In this document: positions 1 to 5,842 of the stretch, piece by piece
Layout of the letters: each line of letters opens with the position of its first letter
Position numbering within the stretch: the first letter of the stretch is position 1
Assembly: GCA_937860165.1 (NCBI GenBank)
Contig: CALMBE010000220.1
Location: 1-5,856 of the forward strand
Length of the DNA stretch: 5,856 bases
DNA from: an uncultured Planctomycetaceae bacterium
GTDB taxonomy: Bacteria; Planctomycetota; Planctomycetia; Pirellulales; Lacipirellulaceae
Direction of reading: 5' to 3'
Translations under genes and position numbers: made by a program
Notes under the pieces: model-generated
What the model was told of the DNA's origin: nothing
Database searches by the model: none
The model's input: the letters and a program-made list of their open reading frames with translations, nothing else

Positions 1-753
1 GACACGATCACGCCGCGCTTGGTCGAAATGCTGAAGGTTCCCAATCGACGTGCTATGGAAGAGATGCTCGAACAACATGGTAGTGCGCTGTCCGATGTGC
101 GACGTCAATTCATCGAGCGCACCATTGCGGGAGAATGGCTTCGGCAATTGGCACCCAAACCCAAGCCGGTCACTCACGATCAGATGTTGGTCTATTACAA
201 GGCACATGAGGCCGAGTACGATTTTCCTTCCCAAGCCACTTGGGAAGAGCTCATGGTGCGATTCGACCGCTGCAATGGTGATCGAAATGCTGCCTGGAAA
301 CAGATCTCCGAGATGGGCAATGAGGTCTGGCAGCGCGTGGCAGCCAATCCTAAGCTCCGGGGTGCGGCGTTTGGCGAGGTCGCCAAGGCCAGGTCCCATG
401 GGATCACTGCCGGAGAGGGAGGAACCCACAAGTTGACCAACCGCGGGGCGCTCCGCAGTAGCGAGATCGACACCGCCCTCTTCTCACTCCAAGTCGGGCA
501 ACTGAGCAATGTCATCGAAACCGAGCAAGGGTTTCATATTGTGCGGGTCCTGGAACGCCAGGAAGCGGGGCGGACTCCCTTTACCGATGCTCAGGCCGAC
601 ATCCGAAAAATCTTGGAAGCCGAAGCGAAGAAAGATGGCAGTGGCGAGGAGCTCAAAAAACTCCGTGACAAGAGTCGGATCTGGACCGTCTTCGACGGCG
701 AATTTCGCGGCTCAGACATCGCTCGACTTTCCGGCCAAGGGCAGCTCAAGTAG
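1..753 (+). CDS. Parvulin-type (PpiC/SurA-like) peptidyl-prolyl isomerase, 5'-truncated
   Basis: The reading frame is open from the first base of the window to a TAG at 751-753 (250 codons), so the gene starts upstream. An internal TTG at 19 is not a convincing start. Residues 1-60 (window numbering) are helical and resemble the N-terminal arm of SurA/PrsA-like chaperones. Residues about 77-186 match a rotamase domain: the block EGGTHKLTNRGAL aligns with the family's GGDLGWFTRGQM region, followed by IDTALFSLQVGQLSNVIET and the signature GFHIVRVLER. The tail (195-225) is a charged helix. Family members catalyse cis-trans isomerisation of proline peptide bonds, usually on exported proteins in the periplasm or envelope. 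The signal peptide, if any, would be in the missing part. The conserved His near the domain start (usually in an RHIL-like motif) is absent here, where TWEELMV is read, so activity may be weak. The next gene is 314 bp away with its own promoter. Confidence 0.85.
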   Translation, partial: DTITPRLVEMLKVPNRRAMEEMLEQHGSALSDVRRQFIERTIAGEWLRQLAPKPKPVTHDQMLVYYKAHEAEYDFPSQATWEELMVRFDRCNGDRNAAWKQISEMGNEVWQRVAANPKLRGAAFGEVAKARSHGITAGEGGTHKLTNRGALRSSEIDTALFSLQVGQLSNVIETEQGFHIVRVLERQEAGRTPFTDAQADIRKILEAEAKKDGSGEELKKLRDKSRIWTVFDGEFRGSDIARLSGQGQLK

Positions 754-774
754 ACCCTTGCATCCCGTTACAAT

Positions 775-799
775 CCCCACAAACGGCAGGAATGTGGGG
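775..799 (+). terminator. Possible terminator hairpin after the isomerase gene
   Basis: The arms CCCCACA (775-781) and TGTGGGG (793-799) pair perfectly over 7 bp with an 11-nt loop. Three more flanking pairs (AAT with ATT) are possible if one G is bulged. It lies 21 bp after the stop codon at 753. There is no real T-run after it, only ATTT, so it is at best a weak intrinsic terminator or an mRNA 3' stabilising structure. Confidence 0.35.
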
Positions 800-902
800 G
801 ATTTCGCCAGCCTTAGCGGGGGATGTCGGGACCTTCTCCTCGGGCTCCCGAAAAAGCCACTATTTCCCGTGTATGACGTAGGCTTATCGAGTGGGCCACC
901 AA

Positions 903-931
903 TTGATAGACCGCCCAGACCCCGCTACACT
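903..931 (+). promoter_or_regulatory. Sigma70-like promoter for gltA
   Basis: A -35 box TTGATA (903-908, five of six matches to TTGACA) is followed after exactly 17 bp by TACACT (926-931, four of six matches to TATAAT). Transcription would start near 938 and give a leader of about 130 nt before the ATG at 1068. It is the best-spaced promoter-like pair in the gap. This is a pattern match only. Confidence 0.45.
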
Positions 932-1051
932 CATGTTGCGGACTGCCGGTGGAAAAAATCATTGAGCCCGCGCTTCAGGCGGCTTGAGCGATCACACCCC
1001 ATTCAAAGTGAGGCGGACCGTGAACACTGTTTTGGACAGGGAAACTTCTGT

Positions 1052-1058
1052 GGAAAGG
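1052..1058 (+). promoter_or_regulatory. Ribosome binding site deciding the gltA start
   Basis: GGAAAGG at 1052-1058 sits 9 nt before the ATG at 1068. The frame is open further upstream, with alternative TTG (984), GTG (1008), GTG (1020, preceded by GAGG) and GTG (1050) codons. The ATG is preferred because it gives a 428-aa protein whose residue numbers coincide with E. coli GltA through the first half. The extra upstream residues look unlike a citrate synthase N-terminus. Confidence 0.6.
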
Positions 1059-1067
1059 CAAACCTCG

Positions 1068-2354
1068 ATGGGTGAGGGAGCAAAACTAGTATACGGCAAT
1101 TCCGAATTGGACCTTCCCGTGATCGAAGGTTCGGAGCAAGAGCGCGCGATTGACATCAGTAAGTTGCGATCCGCTACCGGACTCATTACCCTCGACGACG
1201 GGTACATGAACACCGGGTCCACCCTGAGCGCCGTGACCTATCTCGATGGCGAGCAGGGCATCCTCCGCTATCGCGGATATCCGATCGAGCAGTTGGCTAA
1301 GAATTGCGACTTTATCGAGGTCGCCTTCCTCTTAATTTATGGTGAGCTCCCCACTGCCGAGCAATTGGATGCCTTCCGCATTAAGCTCCGTCGGCACACC
1401 ATGTTGCACGAAGACATGCGGCAGTTCTACGATGGTTTCCCCCGCAATGCCCACCCAATGGCGATCTTGAGTTCGGTCGTCGGCGCGCTGTCGACATTCT
1501 ATCAAGATTCGCTCGATCCGCACGATCAAACCCAGGTCGATATTTCCGTGCATCGCCTGTTGGCGAAGCTCCCCACCATCGCGGCGTACGCCTACAAGAA
1601 ATCCATTGGCCAGCCGTTTGTCTATCCGCGCAATGAATTAATTTACTGCGAGAATTTCTTGCAGATGATGTTCTCGGTTCCCTCGGAACCTTATGAGATC
1701 GATCCCGATTTTGTCGAAGCCCTGAATCTGCTGCTAATCGTGCATGCCGACCATGAGCAGAATTGCAGTACCTCGACCGTGCGGATGGTGGGTTCGTCGA
1801 ACGCGAATCTGTTTGCTTCGATCTCGGCCGGCATCAGTGCCCTCTGGGGGCCGCTACACGGTGGTGCCAATGAAGCCTGCGTCGCCATGCTCGAACAAAT
1901 TCGCAAAGACAACTGCAACGTCAAGAAGTATGTCGACATGGCCAAGGACAAATCCAGCGGCTTCCGGCTGATGGGTTTCGGCCACCGCGTGTACAAGAAT
2001 TTCGACCCCCGGGCGACCATCATCAAGGCCTCCTGCGAGAAACTGCTCAACAAGCGGAGCATCGACGACCCGATCTTCGACATTGCTCTCCAGTTGCAGG
2101 ACGTTGCCCTGCAGGACGAATACTTCATCGAGCGCAAACTGTATCCCAACGTGGACTTCTACTCGGGCGTGATCTATCGCGCGCTCGGCATCCCGGTGCA
2201 GATGTTTACCGTGCTGTTTGCGATTGGCCGCTTGCCGGGTTGGTTGGCTCACTGGAAAGAGATGCACGGCAATCCCTCGAACAAGATCAGTCGGCCGCGC
2301 CAGATCTACACCGGCAGCCCGATGCGCGAATTTATTCCGCTCGAAAAGCGGTAG
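1068..2354 (+). CDS. gltA: Citrate synthase (hexameric, GltA type)
   Basis: This enzyme condenses acetyl-CoA and oxaloacetate to citrate, the entry step of the TCA cycle, in the cytoplasm. The protein is 428 aa against 427 in E. coli GltA and follows it almost without gaps. Catalytic residues are all visible: His264 in GPLHGGANE, His306 in GFGHRVYKNFDPRA and Asp363 in NVDFYSG (E. coli H264, H305, D362; one residue is inserted between the first two). Substrate-binding positions H226/H229 (HADHEQN), R315, R388 (GRLPGW) and R409 (RPRQIYTG) are present. Residues tied to NADH binding in the E. coli enzyme (the RHT motif, R163, K167 and the PRN motif) are also kept, but the position of E. coli Cys206 is Ser206 (SVPSEPY). 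The open frame could extend to a TTG at 984, but the ATG has a good ribosome binding site and fits family length. The gene has its own promoter and converges on the CHAT-like gene, 184 bp from its stop. 2-Methylcitrate synthase is a relative, but length and motifs favour GltA. Confidence 0.97.
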   Translation: MGEGAKLVYGNSELDLPVIEGSEQERAIDISKLRSATGLITLDDGYMNTGSTLSAVTYLDGEQGILRYRGYPIEQLAKNCDFIEVAFLLIYGELPTAEQLDAFRIKLRRHTMLHEDMRQFYDGFPRNAHPMAILSSVVGALSTFYQDSLDPHDQTQVDISVHRLLAKLPTIAAYAYKKSIGQPFVYPRNELIYCENFLQMMFSVPSEPYEIDPDFVEALNLLLIVHADHEQNCSTSTVRMVGSSNANLFASISAGISALWGPLHGGANEACVAMLEQIRKDNCNVKKYVDMAKDKSSGFRLMGFGHRVYKNFDPRATIIKASCEKLLNKRSIDDPIFDIALQLQDVALQDEYFIERKLYPNVDFYSGVIYRALGIPVQMFTVLFAIGRLPGWLAHWKEMHGNPSNKISRPRQIYTGSPMREFIPLEKR

Positions 2355-2363
2355 ACCGGTTCC

Positions 2364-2447
2364 GCGAGCCGTGGCAACAAGAGCAGCGAGCCGTGGCGTC
2401 CCCGCCCACGGCAGATCGAGCCGCGCACACCAAATCGAGCCGCGCAC
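2364..2447. repeat. Two pairs of short direct repeats after gltA
   Basis: GCGAGCCGTGGC occurs at 2364-2375 and again at 2386-2397. ATCGAGCCGCGCAC occurs at 2415-2428 and again at 2434-2447. Both pairs are exact and share a GAGCCG core. They start about 10 bp after the gltA stop. They look like fragments of an interspersed intergenic repeat rather than coding sequence. The two copies of each pair are 22 bp and 19 bp apart from start to start. Confidence 0.7.
2390..2412. terminator. GC-rich hairpin after gltA, possible terminator
   Basis: The arms GCCGTGG (2390-2396) and CCACGGC (2406-2412) form a perfect 7-bp stem with a 9-nt loop, about 35 bp after the gltA stop. It overlaps the second copy of the GCGAGCCGTGGC repeat. 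No T-run follows on the plus strand, so termination would be inefficient or Rho-assisted. It may simply be part of the repeat. Confidence 0.3.
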
Positions 2448-2473
2448 GTAAGTAAGCGGAGCGGAAAGAAGTG

Positions 2474-2500
2474 AACCACGAAAAACACAAAAAGCACGAA
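2474..2500. repeat. Three tandem copies of a 9-bp repeat
   Basis: AACCACGAA (2474-2482), AAACACAAA (2483-2491) and AAGCACGAA (2492-2500) follow each other without gaps and share the pattern A-A-n-CAC-R-A-A. The base composition (A-rich, one strand purine-rich) differs sharply from the GC-rich flanks. I recall similar 9-bp CACGAA or CACAGA arrays between genes in planctomycetes and other environmental bacteria. That comparison is from memory. Confidence 0.65.
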
Positions 2501-2516
2501 GAAATTTAGGAGTGAT

Positions 2517-2538
2517 CGCTAATCGGAAATTATTAGCG
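2517..2538. terminator. Hairpin abutting the stop codon of the CHAT-like gene
   Basis: CGCTAAT (2517-2523) pairs perfectly with ATTAGCG (2532-2538) over 7 bp with an 8-nt loop. It lies directly against the TGA stop of the minus-strand gene (2539-2541) and about 160 bp beyond the gltA stop. Because genes converge here it could serve both. Neither strand has a clear T-run after the stem (TAAATTTCTT-like on the minus strand), so this is a tentative call. Confidence 0.35.
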
Positions 2539-5500
2539 TCAATCAAAGACTCCCGACCCCTTATTTTCCTTATTGTCAACCGGTTCGCCCGTGTCGAGTA
2601 GCAGGTAACCGGACCAGAAGAAGGGGTGCTCGGCGGTGGGGAGTTCTCCCTGGCCGCTGGTTTTGATGCGCGGTTCGAGTGAGGGTTCCAAGGGGAGTTG
2701 CTTGGCGACTTCGATGCAGCGTTGCCAAGCGTCCGACGCCGAAGTGCGGGGGAGTTCTTGGACAAACTCGCGCATGAGTTCAAGCGTCGATTGCCCCCCC
2801 ACGCGCCAGCGGCTCAAGAGCACCGTTTGGGCCCCGGTCGACATCAGGCCGCAACTCGTGAGAAACAACTCACTTCCCGGGGGGGCTTGATTACTTTTCC
2901 GGCGAGAGGCTTTGCCACCATTCTCGACGACTGTATGCGCACCGGCGAACACCAGGCGTTGCGGTCCCGAAAGGGGAAGCGATAACCAAGTGGCGAGTTC
3001 TCCCTCGGCACCTTCGCGGCGACCGGGAATCGGCGACCAAGTCAAGGGTTCGTCCCGTTCGATTTCAAATTCGTCCAGCACCACCAGCGTTTCCAGGAGC
3101 GATGCCACGACGGGGGTAGCGACCGGCAGGGGTTCGGGCAATTCGATTCGGTTAGCAAGCGTCGCAGCCAGCGGCTCGAGCAGGGCCGTACGGTCGGCTG
3201 CTTTCTCGCCCGGCACGATTTCCTGGCCCACGAGACTCGTGTGTTGCACGCGACGCCAGGGGACCGTGCGGCCGAAAGCCAAGCCCATCGTCGGCACCAC
3301 CCGCACCCGTGAGAGGCTTGTCAGAGGCACGACGCCATCCTCCAGCTTGATCGGCAAGGCGGCCAAGGGAACGTACCAAACCAACCCGTCCGGTACGACC
3401 ACCAATTCGTCCATCGAAACAGGATCGATTGCCGAGCCGGCAAAGAGCGATTCAAACAAGATTTGCCCCGATTCGAGCCAGGCCTTCGAGGCCAGTTGCT
3501 TTTCGTCGAGAGCGCTATTGCGATCATGATTGCCCAGATCGCGGAGGAATTGACTCAGTTCGCGGGCGATCTCGCCACTCGGCCCGCAGTTCCAGACGGT
3601 CGAAGCGCGATCGGTCACGAGAAAACCGAAGAGTCCGTCCGAGGTGTCATGAAACACGACAACGGCTTGACCAGGGACGAGTTGTTTTTGCAGATCGGAT
3701 GTCGAGGTCACCGGTGGGAAGCGGAAGTCGCAGGCCACGCGACTTAAGCCCAGGCGACCCAAGAATTGTTCGCGCTCGAAAACATTTTCTGCCCAATCGT
3801 GCCAGAGGTTTGCCAGGGCCTTTTGCTTTTCGTCGGCGACGGCAGGTTGCCATTGTTGGCGGAGTGATTCTTGAATCTGCAAGCCACGCTGCAAAAGGTC
3901 GTCGTATTCAGGAAAGCGGGCCAGGAGGTCGCTGCGGAGATTGCGTTCGGCAGGAGTGAGGGTCAACTCCGGGGATTCGAGGGTCACGCGGAGCGACGTC
4001 ATGCGCCCCCCCAGCGGAAGGTAACTAAAGTAACGGCGGCGCTTGGCCAGATCGGTCACTTCGAGCGCGGCGGATTTTTCCTTGCGTTCTTCCAGGGCGA
4101 GTAACCAACGCTCGAACGACGCATCGACAGGGGTTTTGAGTAGGGCCAAGGTTTCTAAGGGGCGAAAGGCCCAGTCTTTCGCGGTCGGATCGCTTAAGAG
4201 TTTTCGATAGACCTCGCTGGCGGAGCTCGCCCGCAATTGCTGTTGGTCGAACCAAGAATCGGCAAGCTGCAATTGGAGCGTTCGGGGAGACATGGCCATG
4301 TGCTCGGCGAGCACGTCATCGATTCCCTCGAGTGCCGTCGGTTTGCCCGTTTCGGCCAACAGTCTTGCCTCCAAATAACGCGACCAGTTTCCCAAGAGCC
4401 CCGCCGAGGCATTGCCGAGCCGCGACTGACCGGCTTGCAAAGTCGCAATCGCGGGTTTGGTGTCACCAACCACTAGCAGTTCTTCGGCCCGCGCAAAGCA
4501 AAGCCGGGCGTAAATGTGATGGAAACGCTCGTGTCGGGCCCAATTGGCTGCCGTTTCGAGCACCGGATTCGGCTCCAAGACTGGGGATGCCAGGCGATTG
4601 ATGCTGGCCAACCGGAACGCTTCGTCGATGATTCCCGCGTCTTCAAAGTAAAATGCCGAGTAACTCGACTCGGCAAATAGCTCATCGGCGAGTTCGGTTT
4701 TTCCGGCTTCCATGGCAAGCCGCCCTTGTTCGAGCAAGGCAACGCAGGTGAGTGGGTGGTCGAACTGACCGGCGACTCGTTCGGCTCGCTCCAGTCGAAT
4801 GCGCGCCTGGTCGAGATTTCCCTGCCCGACGTAGGCGAGTCCCAACTGCAGGTCGGCCCAGGCGTTGGACCAATGATGGGGAGGTGCGAATCCCCCGGCA
4901 AGTTTTGCAACGAGTTCCCGCGATATCGGGTCGTGCAGAGCCAGCGGCCCCAGGAGCTCGTTGCGGCGGCGAATCGCGAGCGACGTGGCCCGAATGATTT
5001 CGATGACATCGATTTGCCAATATTGCATCTGGCGGAGTACGCCCCCCTGTTGGGCAACTTGGCTTTGTTGTTCCAGGCTATCCCCAAGCTGAATCAACAT
5101 CTGACTGGGAAAACTTCCCAACACGAATTGCCGATTGCTCGCCCCCCAGGGAATCGCCTTGCGCGCCAGATTGGTATCGGGACGAGGATCTTGCTTGAAG
5201 TTTACCTGGAGGAGCCACCGCGGATTGTCGAGGAACATCGTGCAGGCTTCGTCGAAGTGGCTCAAAGCCTCGGCGAGTCGACCTTGGTGGTAGAGCACTT
5301 CGCCCCACATCGCGTGGTAACAGATGGAATCGATCCAGCGGTCGGTCACTCCGATCCGGATCGCTCCGCGAGTTTCGCGCGCCAGGGTGCGTTCGGCATC
5401 GCGATACTCGCCGCGGTAGATGTCGTGAATCGCCTGATAATAGAACTGACTAGGAATCGTGTCTCCAAGCTGGCCTTGGGGGACCAATCCCGGCAGGACC

Positions 5501-5604
5501 GGAATCGAAGGGTTCACCTGACCCGTACACACGTGTACCAGGCCTGAGATAATTAGGACCGAGTTCGCTACCTGGGAAAGCAACTTTCGCATCATTGCTA
5601 GCAT
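2539..5604 (-). CDS. Exported TPR protein with a C-terminal CHAT-like (caspase-fold) domain
   Basis: The protein is 1021 aa. The N-terminus has basic residues (MRK), a hydrophobic stretch at about 8-25 and a plausible signal peptidase site near 25-29. The Cys at 26 has no proper lipobox before it, so a lipoprotein is unlikely. Helical TPR-like repeats are seen at about 54-77, 94-127 (AMWGEVLYHQGRLAEAL), 247-280 (LQLGLAYVGQGNLDQAR) and 286-318, with less regular helices to about 635. Residues about 640-1007 read as a CHAT domain: LVPGQAVVVFHD, ELVVVPDGLVWYVPLAALP, RVRVVPTMGLAF, GAQTVLLSRWRVGG and the final FFWSGYLLLD. CHAT proteins are usually cysteine peptidases or their inactive relatives. 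Here the expected His and Cys positions are not conserved, while H890 (AGAHT) and C918 (TSCGL) sit elsewhere. Substrate and partner are unknown. The gene stands alone, convergent with gltA. The start at 5604 is set by GAGG 7 nt upstream; ATGs at 5595 and 5592 are alternatives. Confidence 0.88.
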   Translation of the reverse strand: MLAMMRKLLSQVANSVLIISGLVHVCTGQVNPSIPVLPGLVPQGQLGDTIPSQFYYQAIHDIYRGEYRDAERTLARETRGAIRIGVTDRWIDSICYHAMWGEVLYHQGRLAEALSHFDEACTMFLDNPRWLLQVNFKQDPRPDTNLARKAIPWGASNRQFVLGSFPSQMLIQLGDSLEQQSQVAQQGGVLRQMQYWQIDVIEIIRATSLAIRRRNELLGPLALHDPISRELVAKLAGGFAPPHHWSNAWADLQLGLAYVGQGNLDQARIRLERAERVAGQFDHPLTCVALLEQGRLAMEAGKTELADELFAESSYSAFYFEDAGIIDEAFRLASINRLASPVLEPNPVLETAANWARHERFHHIYARLCFARAEELLVVGDTKPAIATLQAGQSRLGNASAGLLGNWSRYLEARLLAETGKPTALEGIDDVLAEHMAMSPRTLQLQLADSWFDQQQLRASSASEVYRKLLSDPTAKDWAFRPLETLALLKTPVDASFERWLLALEERKEKSAALEVTDLAKRRRYFSYLPLGGRMTSLRVTLESPELTLTPAERNLRSDLLARFPEYDDLLQRGLQIQESLRQQWQPAVADEKQKALANLWHDWAENVFEREQFLGRLGLSRVACDFRFPPVTSTSDLQKQLVPGQAVVVFHDTSDGLFGFLVTDRASTVWNCGPSGEIARELSQFLRDLGNHDRNSALDEKQLASKAWLESGQILFESLFAGSAIDPVSMDELVVVPDGLVWYVPLAALPIKLEDGVVPLTSLSRVRVVPTMGLAFGRTVPWRRVQHTSLVGQEIVPGEKAADRTALLEPLAATLANRIELPEPLPVATPVVASLLETLVVLDEFEIERDEPLTWSPIPGRREGAEGELATWLSLPLSGPQRLVFAGAHTVVENGGKASRRKSNQAPPGSELFLTSCGLMSTGAQTVLLSRWRVGGQSTLELMREFVQELPRTSASDAWQRCIEVAKQLPLEPSLEPRIKTSGQGELPTAEHPFFWSGYLLLDTGEPVDNKENKGSGVFD

Positions 5605-5611
5605 TCTCTTA

Positions 5612-5615
5612 CCTC
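5612..5615 (-). promoter_or_regulatory. Ribosome binding site of the CHAT-like gene
   Basis: On the minus strand GAGG lies 7 nt before the ATG at 5604-5602. That spacing favours this ATG over the in-frame ATGs at 5595 and 5592, which would be about 16 and 19 nt away. Confidence 0.6.
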
Positions 5616-5645
5616 ATGTCCAATCGGATTCCAGTGCCAAGCGGT

Positions 5646-5676
5646 CGACTGCCGGCAGCAGTCGGAAAATGCCGAC
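5646..5676. promoter_or_regulatory. Two overlapping, mutually exclusive hairpins in the leader of the CHAT-like gene
   Basis: CGACTGC (5646-5652) pairs with GCAGTCG (5658-5664) over 7 bp with a 5-nt loop. GTCGG (5661-5665) can instead pair with CCGAC (5672-5676) over 5 bp with a 6-nt loop. The two stems share bases 5661-5664, so only one can form at a time. They lie 42-72 nt before the start codon, in the predicted untranslated leader. They could be an operator, a leader switch, or chance. Confidence 0.35.
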
Positions 5677-5691
5677 GGAACACCTTGCTCC

Positions 5692-5700
5692 ATTCTAACA
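5692..5700 (-). promoter_or_regulatory. Extended -10 promoter for the CHAT-like gene
   Basis: On the minus strand TGTTAGAAT fits the extended -10 pattern TGnTATAAT with a single mismatch. No acceptable -35 box is found at the normal distance, which is typical of extended -10 promoters. Transcription would start near 5685 and give a leader of about 80 nt. The perfect palindrome at 5705-5728 occupies the -35 region. Confidence 0.4.
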
Positions 5701-5704
5701 ATTT

Positions 5705-5728
5705 CGGGCGAAAAGGCGATTTCGCCCG
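5705..5728. promoter_or_regulatory. Perfect 9-bp inverted repeat upstream of the CHAT-like promoter
   Basis: CGGGCGAAA (5705-5713) and TTTCGCCCG (5720-5728) are exact reverse complements separated by 6 bp. The dyad starts 8 bp upstream of the -10 hexamer on the minus strand and covers the -35 position. It could be a repressor or activator site. It could also be a hairpin terminating transcription that arrives from beyond the right edge of the window. The sequence alone does not decide. Confidence 0.45.
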
Positions 5729-5769
5729 CGCGGGGGCTCCAAGGCCGATCAATTTCGGTTTGGCTAAGT

Positions 5770-5820
5770 TGTCATTCCCGCGCAGAGCTTGCCCCTCGCG
5801 GAGGGGCTGTAAGGAATTCT
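5770..5820. repeat. REP-like palindromic element
   Basis: A strong hairpin, GCCCCTC (5791-5797) with GAGGGGC (5801-5807) and a 3-nt loop, is nested inside an outer pair, ATTCC (5774-5778) with GGAAT (5813-5817). The left flank TTGTCATTCCCGCG resembles the start of the widespread REP/MITE-like elements that read TCATTCCCGCG...CGCGGGAAT in many bacteria. That resemblance is from memory and the right arm here does not match the usual form. A short open frame that crosses it is explained by the repeat. Confidence 0.45.
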
Positions 5821-5825
5821 GTGTC

Positions 5826-5842
5826 GCTAGCATCAGCTAGCA
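5826..5842. repeat. Short direct repeat of a palindromic hexamer
   Basis: GCTAGCA occurs at 5826-5832 and 5836-5842, separated by TCA. Each copy contains the palindrome GCTAGC, so the unit could bind a dimeric protein, but the length is small and chance is possible. GCTAGC also occurs once more at 5597-5602, at the start codon of the CHAT-like gene. Confidence 0.3.

Larger units (their letters stand above)
754..1067. other. Intergenic region between the isomerase gene and gltA
   Basis: This is a 314-bp stretch with no convincing gene. Frames running through it are continuations of out-of-frame shadows of the isomerase gene and have no recognisable protein character. It holds a hairpin 21 bp after the isomerase stop (775-799), a smaller one at 826-851 (arms TCGGGA and TCCCGA, 14-nt loop), a sigma70-like promoter at 903-931, and an untranslated leader of roughly 130 nt for gltA. 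In that leader a small imperfect hairpin (965-984) is visible. No riboswitch or RNA gene that I recognise is present. Confidence 0.7.

Noticed and set aside
746..774. TACAAT at 769-774 as a promoter -10 box for gltA
   Set aside because: No acceptable -35 box lies 16-18 bp upstream, and the pair at 903-931 is much better spaced.
984..1067. N-terminal extension of citrate synthase by 28 residues from a TTG
   Set aside because: The extra residues do not resemble a citrate synthase N-terminus. The ATG at 1068 has a good ribosome binding site and gives the family length. GTG at 1020 with GAGG upstream remains a minor alternative.
509..1075. Plus-strand open frame of 188 codons spanning the end of the isomerase gene and the gap
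   Set aside because: It is out of frame with the isomerase gene, overlaps the predicted gltA promoter and leader, and has no recognisable protein features.
2355..2538. Possible CRISPR-like array in the repeat-rich gap
   Set aside because: Repeat units are 9-14 bp, only two or three copies each, of different families, with no regular spacers and no cas genes nearby.
1854..2783. Long minus-strand open frame of 309 codons overlapping gltA and the end of the CHAT-like gene
   Set aside because: It runs antisense to gltA, through the repeat-rich gap, and then out of frame within the CHAT-like gene. The sequence is low-complexity and Arg/Ala/Ser-rich with no family resemblance.
4726..5547. Plus-strand open frame of 273 codons
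   Set aside because: It lies fully antisense to the CHAT-like gene, whose signal peptide, TPR repeats and domain order make it clearly the real gene.
5595..5840. Short open frames on both strands upstream of the CHAT-like gene (about 74-81 codons)
   Set aside because: They cross the REP-like element, the palindrome and the promoter region, and their translations look like translated repeats.
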